From SAR202 cluster bacterium (GTDB lineage: Bacteria; Chloroflexota; Dehalococcoidia; Lucifugimonadales; GCA-2712585), in contig VGZZ01000017.1 of assembly GCA_016872285.1 (NCBI GenBank), positions 1 to 47,447 of the forward strand: DNA of 47,447 bases, in the 5' to 3' direction. Under the pieces are notes generated by a model. That model had not been told where the DNA came from, ran no database searches, and saw only the letters and a program-made list of their open reading frames with translations. Shown here one piece after another: positions 42,146 through 47,447 of this stretch (positions within the stretch are counted from its first letter, which is position 1; each line of letters opens with the position of its first letter). A program made the position numbers and the translations under genes.

Positions 42146-42361
42146 TTAACGAGAACTCTTTATGTCATCCAACGACAAGGGCTTTATATCATCAAGGTCA
42201 ATCGCAAAGTAGCAATCGTCGCAAAGCTTAAGCGGCTCGCCAACATCAAAATGGTCTCCGTGCCCCCAATGAGGTTCTCCATCCTCATCCAGGTGATACA
42301 TACCCAGTTCTAAGCACGCCCACCTCGTGGCTTCATTAGTATGACACTTTTGACATTGCAT
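42146..42361 (-). CDS. Small zinc-ribbon-like protein, 71 aa
   Basis: Starts MQCQKCHTNEATRWACLELG and carries a second pair LCDDCYF near residue 47, so two CxxC knuckles could bind one zinc. His residues in PHWGHGDHFD lie between. The C-terminus repeats DLDDIKPLSLDDIKSS. No family recognised beyond the zinc-ribbon pattern. It follows the 124-residue gene by 19 bases on the same strand, so they may form an operon. Lower GC than neighbours. Confidence 0.55.
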   Translation of the reverse strand: MQCQKCHTNEATRWACLELGMYHLDEDGEPHWGHGDHFDVGEPLKLCDDCYFAIDLDDIKPLSLDDIKSSR

Positions 42362-42380
42362 TAAGGCCTGCCCCTATTTT

Positions 42381-42755
42381 TTAACTATGCTCCAGTGAGG
42401 CCGCATGCGACACATTTAACAATAATCTGGCAGCCTCCGGAACCGCTCTTGGGCTGTCCAAGAAAAACCTCGCCCCAAAGTCCCTTCCGAAGCCTCCACT
42501 CGTCGGCATCCTCGCCTGAATACTAATGTTGGGATACTTCGACTCATCATCAACCTCCCCCAGGAACCAAACTTCGATGCGGCCCTGCTCCTTTCTATGG
42601 TTCATATAGGCAAATCTCTTGTTTCCTTTTTGAAAATAGCCGCACCACTTAGCTGATTGCGACCTCTGCAAATCTGGCACCTTTGCCTTTAGGCTTGAAT
42701 AGAGAGCATCGCATAAATCTCTGGACCCTTGGCCAGCTTCCGTGTGATTAGACAT
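42381..42755 (-). CDS. Hypothetical protein, 124 aa
   Basis: Starts MSNHTEAGQGSRDLCDALYS. Soluble, with a central alpha-beta pattern around WCGYFQKGNKRFAYMNHRKEQGRIEVWFLG and a C-terminal helix. The composition (a hydrophobic strand followed by charged turns) is reminiscent of small DNA- or ligand-binding domains, but I cannot name a family. Low GC and isolation with the zinc-ribbon gene suggest acquired DNA. Confidence 0.55.
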   Translation of the reverse strand: MSNHTEAGQGSRDLCDALYSSLKAKVPDLQRSQSAKWCGYFQKGNKRFAYMNHRKEQGRIEVWFLGEVDDESKYPNISIQARMPTSGGFGRDFGARFFLDSPRAVPEAARLLLNVSHAASLEHS

Positions 42756-42917
42756 CTATCCTCCAAAGGCGCGATTGCCGGTGATTGTACCTTGACCAAC
42801 GACCCACTAATAGACCTTGTCTGTTGTGACAACTTTTTGTTGCGCCAACCTCCTCCCTTCCCTTATCCTCTCCCCATGCCCACCAACCGCTATCCCATCG
42901 CCACCTGTCCCTATAAT

Positions 42918-42940
42918 GTAGGGGCGAGGTCATCTCGCCC
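42918..42940 (+). repeat. Family F repeat, copy 3
   Basis: TGTAGGGGCGAGGTCATCTC then GCCC. Confidence 0.7.
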
Positions 42941-43392
42941 TTCCTCTCATTCCCCTTCTACGAATTTCGGATTCGTTTGTGATTCGTTCGTCAAATAATA
43001 AAGATGTTAATTTCTGTCAGACACCAAAATGAACCGATTGCCGAGAGGTTGTTCCGGTTGTTTTCAGGCATTTTAGGCACCAAACATCCCCCTTTTTGGA
43101 GAAACAACCTCCTCCCATCCCCGCTAATCATCTCGCCTTCCCTACCTCCGAAAACCAACCCCGCACCTTAAAAACGACCAAAACGGCTCCATGCCTAGCT
43201 CGTGCCTAAATATTCGATTCGCTTTGAGAAAAAATCGCAAAACGACTCCCTGAAAACGAATCACACCATGTAGCCAGCGAACGCACTGAACGAGCCTATG
43301 CCGCACCCTTCAGTGCGTCGAGCACCTTAAAAACACATAACGGAGACCCCGATGACAATCGGGGCGGTACTGATCCCCTCCCCTCTCTCCCT

Positions 43393-43418
43393 CGTAGGGG
43401 CAGGTCTTAGACCTGCCC
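43393..43418 (+). repeat. Family F-like repeat, variant
   Basis: CGTAGGGGCAGGTCTTAGAC then CTGCCC; same left arm as family F, different centre. Confidence 0.5.
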
Positions 43419-43459
43419 TGTCCCAACCCCCACCCTGCCACAGCCCGCTTAGACCAATG

Positions 43460-43479
43460 CCGCACCATTCATGGTGCGG
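43460..43479. repeat. CCGCACCAT hairpin
   Basis: Perfect arms CCGCACCAT / ATGGTGCGG with a TC loop, about 57 bases before metG. A partial relative, ATGCCGCACCCTTCAGTGCG, lies at 43299-43318. Confidence 0.6.
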
Positions 43480-43520
43480 TAGGGCTCCCCCTTCCACATC
43501 TGCCCCCCTCTCCCTTCGTA

Positions 43521-43529
43521 TGCTAGACT
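43521..43529 (+). promoter_or_regulatory. Candidate extended -10 promoter for a leaderless metG transcript
   Basis: TGCTAGACT (TG-n-TAGACT) ends seven bases before the ATG at 43536. No Shine-Dalgarno site is present, which together suggests transcription starts at or near the A of the start codon. Confidence 0.35.
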
Positions 43530-43535
43530 ATCCCC

Positions 43536-45224
43536 ATGCCTGCACAGAGTGAAAAAGTCTTCATCGCCGTCGCCTGGCCCTACGCCAACGGCCCCCTCCA
43601 CCTCGGCCACATCGCCGGCTGCTACCTCCCCGCCGACATCTTCGCCCGCTACCACCGCCTCAAAGGCAATCGAGTCCTCATGGTCTCCGGCTCCGACCAG
43701 CACGGCACCCCCATCACCGTCCGCGCCGAGCAGGAGGGCCTCACCCCCCAGCAGGTCGTCGATAAGTACCACGCCAGCTTCCTCGACTCCTGGAAGCGAC
43801 TCGGCATCACCTTCGACCTCTTCACCACCACCGGCACCCCCAACCACCGCCAGGTCGCCCACGACATGTTCCTCACCCTCCTCAACAAGGGCTACATCAC
43901 TAAGGGTACGATGCTCCTCCCATACTGCCCCACCTGCCGCCAGTTCCGGCCAGACCGATATATCGAAGGCATCTGCCCCCACTGTCGATACGTCGGCGCC
44001 CGCGGCGACCAGTGCGACAACTGCGGCCGCACCCTCGACCCCCAGGACCTCATCGAGCCCAAATGCCGCGTCTGTATGTCCACCCCCGAGTTCCGTGAGT
44101 CCGAGCACTTCTTCCTCAAGCTCACCGCCTTCGAGAAGCCCCTCCAGGACTGGGTCGCCCAGCAGAGTGAGAAGGCCGGCTGGCGGCTCAACGTCCGCAA
44201 CTTCACCGCCCGATATCTCGCCGACGGCCTCAAGGACCGCGCCATCACCCGAGACATCTCATGGGGCATCCCCGTGCCCGTTCCAGGCTTCGACTCCAAG
44301 CGCATCTACGTCTGGTTTGAGGCCGTCTGCGGCTACCTCTCCGCCGCCAAAGAATGGGCCCAGAAACAGGGCGCGCCGGACGCCTGGCAGCACTTCTGGC
44401 AAGACCCCTCCTGCCGCGCCTACTACTTCATCGGCAAGGACAACATCCCCTTCCATACCATCATCTGGCCCGCCATGCTCATGGGCCACGGCGGCCTCAA
44501 TCTCCCTCACGATGTCCCCGCCAACGAGTTCCTCAACCTGGCCGACATGAAGTTCTCCACCAGCCGAAACTACGCCGTCTGGCTCCCCGACTATCTCGAT
44601 AAGTATGAGCCCGACCCCCTGCGCTACGTCCTGTCCGCCGCCATGCCCGAGACCAGCGACGCCAACTTCACCTGGGCCGATTATGTTCGACGCAACAATC
44701 AGGAGCTGGTCGCCACCTACGGGAACCTGGTCCACCGCACCCTCACCCAGGTCCATCGCAACTTCGATGGCAAGTTCCCCCAGCCAGGCCCCCTCGACCC
44801 CGACGACCACGCCCTCCTCCACCGCCTCCCCCAGGCCCTCGACTCCACCAGCGACGCCCTGTCCAAATGCAGCTTCCGGCAAGCCCTCGGCGTCGCCATG
44901 AGTCTCGCCCAGGACGCCAACCGATATATCGACGCCAAAGCCCCCTGGAAGACCCGCAAGACCGATATCCAGCGCACCGCCACCACCCTCTGGGTCTGCC
45001 TGAACGTCATCTCCTGCCTCCGCACCATCACCTACCCCTTCCTCCCCTTCTCCGCCCAGAAACTCCACACCCTCCTCGGCTTCGCCGGCGATGTCCAGTC
45101 CTCCGGCTGGCGCCTCCACAACATCAAAGGTGGACACCCCTTCCCCGAACCCACCCCCCTCTTCACTAAACTAGACGAGTCCCTAATAGAATCCGAAACC
45201 GCCAAACTCCGCTCCCCCACCTAA
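43536..45224 (+). CDS. metG: Methionyl-tRNA synthetase
   Basis: MetG charges tRNA-Met. The 562-residue class I enzyme has the HIGH-type motif HLGH at 22-25 (PYANGPLHLGHIAG). The zinc-knuckle domain contains the cysteine pairs CPTC, CPHC, CDNC and CRVC. The KMSKS-type motif is KFSTS at 339-343, and an alpha-helical anticodon-binding domain follows. The C-terminal tRNA-binding (EMAP/Trbp111-like) domain present in some MetGs is absent; the size fits the short four-cysteine-pair class. Codons are strongly C-ending. Confidence 0.96.
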   Translation: MPAQSEKVFIAVAWPYANGPLHLGHIAGCYLPADIFARYHRLKGNRVLMVSGSDQHGTPITVRAEQEGLTPQQVVDKYHASFLDSWKRLGITFDLFTTTGTPNHRQVAHDMFLTLLNKGYITKGTMLLPYCPTCRQFRPDRYIEGICPHCRYVGARGDQCDNCGRTLDPQDLIEPKCRVCMSTPEFRESEHFFLKLTAFEKPLQDWVAQQSEKAGWRLNVRNFTARYLADGLKDRAITRDISWGIPVPVPGFDSKRIYVWFEAVCGYLSAAKEWAQKQGAPDAWQHFWQDPSCRAYYFIGKDNIPFHTIIWPAMLMGHGGLNLPHDVPANEFLNLADMKFSTSRNYAVWLPDYLDKYEPDPLRYVLSAAMPETSDANFTWADYVRRNNQELVATYGNLVHRTLTQVHRNFDGKFPQPGPLDPDDHALLHRLPQALDSTSDALSKCSFRQALGVAMSLAQDANRYIDAKAPWKTRKTDIQRTATTLWVCLNVISCLRTITYPFLPFSAQKLHTLLGFAGDVQSSGWRLHNIKGGHPFPEPTPLFTKLDESLIESETAKLRSPT

Positions 45225-45246
45225 CCCTATGCCTACCTTGCGAACA

Positions 45247-45273
45247 TGTCATCCTGAGCCCCGCGAAGGATCT
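45247..45273 (+). repeat. Family E element, short intergenic form
   Basis: TGTCATCCTGAGCCCCGCGA then AGGATCT. First of seven repeats that fill 45225-45745, a region without genes. Confidence 0.7.
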
Positions 45274-45327
45274 AATCGCCGTGACCGCTGCCACATCCCA
45301 TCCATTACTCCCGTCTCAATTTCTAAA

Positions 45328-45351
45328 TGTAGGGGCGAGGTCGCCTCGCCC
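45328..45351 (+). repeat. Family F repeat, copy 4
   Basis: TGTAGGGGCGAGGTCGCCTC then GCCC, identical in its core to copy 1. Confidence 0.75.
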
Positions 45352-45360
45352 TCTCTCTCT

Positions 45361-45405
45361 TGTCATTCTAAGCGAAGAGCGTACTCGCACGCGGCCGAAG
45401 GATCT
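45361..45405 (+). repeat. Family E element, intergenic
   Basis: TGTCATTCTAAGCGAAGAGC, GTACTCGCACGCGGCCGAAG, GATCT. Confidence 0.7.
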
Positions 45406-45482
45406 ATGCCCAGCACCAACCTATCGATTACCTACACCTTGGCTTCTCGCCCTTCTCGGGACGTGGCCAGGTGTGGTGTCCC

Positions 45483-45510
45483 GTCATTGCGACCGAAGTG
45501 GAGAAACCCC
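45483..45510 (+). repeat. Family C repeat, copy 4
   Basis: GTCATTGCGACCGAAGTGGA then GAAACCCC. Confidence 0.7.
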
Positions 45511-45542
45511 AACACCCCATTGTCTACTTCACCTCTTTTTAA

Positions 45543-45566
45543 TGTAGAGGCAAGGTCGCCACGCCC
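45543..45566 (+). repeat. Family F repeat, diverged copy 5
   Basis: TGTAGAGGCAAGGTCGCCAC then GCCC. Confidence 0.6.
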
Positions 45567-45573
45567 TCTCCAC

Positions 45574-45619
45574 TCCTTCTCCCCCTTGATGGGGGAGAAT
45601 AGAAGAGAGGGTGAATCAC
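45574..45619 (+). repeat. Family A palindromic repeat, copy 7
   Basis: CTTCTCCCCCTTGATGGGGG stem, then AGAAGAGAGGGTGAATCACT, followed by the shared CGCTCCGTCCGCCAGGC segment. Confidence 0.8.
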
Positions 45620-45680
45620 TAGCACAACGCTCCGTCCGCCAGGCCAGACTACCCTTCCCTCTGGACTTCTCCTTCTGGTC

Positions 45681-45723
45681 TCTTCCACCCTTGAGGGGGA
45701 AGATTAAGATGGGGGGTCGGGGT
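45681..45723 (+). repeat. Family D palindromic repeat
   Basis: TCTTCCACCCTTGAGGGGGA then AGATTAAGATGGGGGGTCGG. It ends just upstream of the polyprenyl synthase start and extends that ORF artificially. Confidence 0.75.
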
Positions 45724-45745
45724 GGTGATGGGCGGTGTTCCCAGA

Positions 45746-46729
45746 ATGCTTAAAAACCTAGATCCCACCACCACCCAGATCTACGCCCCCGTCCGGCAGG
45801 AACTCGCCCAGGTAGAAACCCGCCTCCGAGACCTCGGCCAGGGCCAGGAACAACACCTCGACGACCTCCTCTCCTACCTCTTCGAACGCGGCGGCAAAGG
45901 CATGAGACCCGCCCTCACCCTCCTCGCCTCCAAACTCTTCGGCAAAGGCTCCGACGCCGCCGTCATCATGGCCGTCGCCGTCGAACTCCTCCACATCGCC
46001 ACCCTCATTCATGACGACACCGTCGATAACTCTGACCTGCGGCGCGGCCAGCAGACCATCAGCAGCCGGTGGGGACGCAACGTCGCCGTCCTCCTCGGCG
46101 ACTACGTCTTCGCCACCTCCGCCACCTTTGTCTGCGACACCCACAACGTCCGCGTCATCCGACGCTTCTCCGAGACCATCATGGAGCTATCCAGCGGCCA
46201 GCTCATGGAGTTCTTCAACACCCGCAACCCGGACGTGGACCGTAAGACCTACGAGGGCCGCATCTTCCGAAAGACCGCCTCCCTCTTCCAGACCGCAGCC
46301 GAGACCGGAGCCATTCTGGGCGGCGCCCCGGAAAACGCCGTTCAGGCCCTCAAACAATATGGCTACAACGTCGGCATGGCCTTCCAGATCGTTGACGACA
46401 TCCTGGACGTCAAAAGCACCGCCGCCGAAATGGGCAAGCCCGTCGGCAATGACCTCCTCCAGGGCGTCCTCACCCTCCCCACCCTCATGCTCCTGGAGCG
46501 TTACCCTGACGACAACCCCATCCCCAAACTCTTTGCCGCCCCGGACCAGCGCCAGCACTTAGACAAAGCTCTGTCCATGATCCAAAACTCGGACATCATC
46601 GACCGCTGCTACGCCGATGCCGAGGCCTACTGCCGCCGCGCCACCTCAGACCTCTCCGCCCTTCCCTTCTCCCCCTCCCGCGACTCCCTCCTCACCCTCG
46701 CCGGCTACGTCACCACCCGCCGCAAATAG
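45746..46729 (+). CDS. Polyprenyl (trans-prenyl) diphosphate synthase
   Basis: The 327-residue protein elongates allylic diphosphates with IPP, probably to the C35-C50 chain of a quinone or the undecaprenyl-type precursor. Landmarks: GGKGMRPALTLLASKLFG, the first Asp-rich motif LIHDDTVDNSDLRRG, LLGDYVFATS, ELSSGQLMEF, and the second Asp-rich motif FQIVDDILDV. Residues before the first DDxxD do not identify chain length with certainty. I use ATG 45746 (MLKNLDPTTTQ); the frame is open to a GTG at 45722, but that lies in a family D repeat. Confidence 0.9.
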   Translation: MLKNLDPTTTQIYAPVRQELAQVETRLRDLGQGQEQHLDDLLSYLFERGGKGMRPALTLLASKLFGKGSDAAVIMAVAVELLHIATLIHDDTVDNSDLRRGQQTISSRWGRNVAVLLGDYVFATSATFVCDTHNVRVIRRFSETIMELSSGQLMEFFNTRNPDVDRKTYEGRIFRKTASLFQTAAETGAILGGAPENAVQALKQYGYNVGMAFQIVDDILDVKSTAAEMGKPVGNDLLQGVLTLPTLMLLERYPDDNPIPKLFAAPDQRQHLDKALSMIQNSDIIDRCYADAEAYCRRATSDLSALPFSPSRDSLLTLAGYVTTRRK

Positions 46730-46824
46730 TGACATCTTCTAATAGACTTAAGCAGCTCCTGTCACTTACCATTTATTAGTTATTAGCACCCAAGCGCCAT
46801 ATACGTCATTTAGGTGAGCCTTTA

Positions 46825-46859
46825 GCCCTGAGCGAAGTCCGTACTCGGACGTAGCCGAA
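46825..46859 (+). repeat. Family E element apparently nested in a family C repeat
   Basis: CCCTGAGCGAAGTCCGTACT then CGGACGTAGCCGAA, lying between a family C-like left end (GTCATTT at 46805) and right end (GAGACCTCAACGTCCCGTCC). Confidence 0.6.
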
Positions 46860-46930
46860 TGGGGAAGTCGAGAGACCTCAACGTCCCGTCCGCTACCATC
46901 ACCTTTCATATTGCTGACCACACTGTTCCT

Positions 46931-46967
46931 AAGCGTCGGCTAAACATTCCCAGAGTAGGCAGTAAAA
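46931..46967 (+). repeat. Array spacer module I, copy 2
   Basis: AAGCGTCGGCTAAACATTCC then CAGAGTAGGCAGTAAAA; see copy at 24861-24898. Part of the gene-free region 46730-47236. Confidence 0.7.
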
Positions 46968-46974
46968 ACAGGAT

Positions 46975-47019
46975 TGTCATCCTGAGCGAAGTCGGTACTC
47001 CGACGCAGCCGAAGGATCT
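46975..47019 (+). repeat. Family E element, intergenic
   Basis: TGTCATCCTGAGCGAAGTCG, GTACTCCGACGCAGCCGAAG, GATCT. Confidence 0.75.
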
Positions 47020-47056
47020 ATGTCCAAAACCAACCTTTTGCCTGGCCCCTCTTCTT

Positions 47057-47101
47057 TCCTCTCCCTTGACGGGAGAGGATAAAAGGTGAGGGTGTAACCC
47101 T
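47057..47101 (+). repeat. Family A palindromic repeat, copy 8
   Basis: TCCTCTCCCTTGACGGGAGA stem, then AAAAGGTGAGGGTGTAACCCT. Confidence 0.8.
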
Positions 47102-47159
47102 GGCTCAACGATGCTGTGTCATCACCAACCTCTCACATAGCCCCTTCCTCTCCACTGCC

Positions 47160-47203
47160 CCCTTCCCCCGCTCGGCGGGAGAAGGTTAGTTAGGGGTCCT
47201 CCC
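47160..47203 (+). repeat. Family D variant repeat
   Basis: CCTTCCCCCGCTCGGCGGGA, then GAAGGTTAGTTAGGGGTCCT; same position in its array as 25091-25140. Confidence 0.6.
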
Positions 47204-47236
47204 ACTCCTAGCACTCCCTTCTCCCCCTCACCCCTC

Positions 47237-47447
47237 CTACACCACCTCTCCCCCCAGCACCACCATCCCCACCCTAGCTCCCCTCTCCCCCAACTCCCCC
47301 TCCACCACCACCAAATCCCCCGCCTTCCCCACCTGCACCGACCCCAGCAACCCATCCTGCAACCCCACGTACGACCCTCCCAGCGTCCACGCCCGCACCG
47401 CCTCCTCCACCCCCACCGACTCCCTCTCCCCCACCACTCCACCCCCC
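47237..47447 (-). CDS. Amidohydrolase family protein, C-terminal end only
   Basis: The frame runs from the window edge to a stop at 47237 (about 69 residues). It shows the typical end of YtcJ-like/composite-domain amidohydrolases: VEEAVRAWTLGGSYVGLQDG, LGSVQVGKAGDLVVVEGE and VGMVVLGGEVV, where the GS-x-x-x-GK-AGDLVV pattern is the returning beta-sandwich domain. The metal-binding core lies outside the window, so substrate and completeness cannot be judged. Confidence 0.65.
   Translation of the reverse strand, partial: GGGVVGERESVGVEEAVRAWTLGGSYVGLQDGLLGSVQVGKAGDLVVVEGELGERGARVGMVVLGGEVV

Larger units (their letters stand above)
42756..43535. other. Long gene-free region upstream of metG
   Basis: The first half is comparatively AT-rich and has no coding frame I trust. 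Recognisable pieces: family F repeats (42918-42940, 43393-43418 variant), a CCCCGATGACAATCGGGG hairpin (43346-43363), and a CCGCACCAT hairpin (43460-43479) with a decayed copy near 43298. No T-box or other riboswitch was recognised in front of metG. Confidence 0.55.

Noticed and set aside
42756-43535. T-box or other riboswitch upstream of metG
   Set aside because: No T-box sequence or stem order was recognisable; the hairpins present match dispersed repeats.
43549-44550. 333-residue ORF on + in another frame of metG
   Set aside because: Ser/Pro/Thr-only composition is a frame shadow of C-rich codons.
44259-45137. 292-residue ORF on - across metG
   Set aside because: Gly/Glu/Val-rich antisense shadow without motifs.

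Overview
The window is ordinary bacterial chromosome. It most resembles a Chloroflexota genome, probably Dehalococcoidia/SAR202-like. That placement is an inference from gene order (rpsO-pnp, dapB-asd-dapA, secA-prs, hisZ-hisG-hisD-hisC-hisB), from lipoproteins with long Thr/Pro 'TPTPT' stalks and from the high GC; no marker was searched. The + strand is C-rich almost everywhere, whichever strand is coding, so + genes end codons in C and - genes in G. Most genes lie on the - strand. I found no tRNA, rRNA, CRISPR, transposase or phage genes.

Layout. 1-7409 (-): histidine biosynthesis genes hisZ, hisG, hisD, hisC and hisB (cut at the left edge), with a phospholipase C-like gene between hisG and hisD. 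7443-8496: a vapBC toxin-antitoxin module and a decayed antitoxin gene between two copies of a 16-bp direct repeat. 8617-10798 (-): a secreted lipoprotein that looks split by a G7 frameshift. 10937-12292 (+): class III aminotransferase. 12538-14445 (-): three unknown genes. 14781-20703 (-): polX, secA and prs. 20950-24686: a DksA-like gene, a frameshifted substrate-binding lipoprotein and a NarL-type two-component pair. 25243-28633 (+): purA and a secreted repeat protein split by an amber codon. 28728-29769 (-): a low-GC membrane-protein islet. 29893-33012 (-): dapB-asd-dapA (lysine/diaminopimelate). 33187-35262 (+): a tandem-HD/LuxR regulator with an amber codon in its HTH, then a SnoaL-like gene. 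35283-37808 (-): NHL-propeller lipoprotein with two small membrane proteins. 38146-40941 (-): rpsO-pnp, the PNPase bearing a long RGG tail. 41212-46729: rsmI (+), two small accessory genes (-), metG (+) and a polyprenyl synthase (+). The right edge cuts an amidohydrolase gene.

The strongest signal is outside the genes. Nearly every intergenic gap is built from short palindromic repeats of at least six families (here called A-F), more than 40 copies, and every copy I found points the same way on the + strand. One family (E) also sits in frame inside hisZ, asd and a lipoprotein gene, where it encodes an inserted peptide. A shortened form of E is nested in other repeats, and comparison with empty sites gives an insert of exactly 24 bp in three cases. 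The E lengths seen (24, 39 and 57 bp) are all multiples of three. This looks like a set of mobile, coding-compatible, replication-oriented mini-elements. In addition, several genes are interrupted by single-base shifts or amber codons, which may be real decay, slippage or assembly error.
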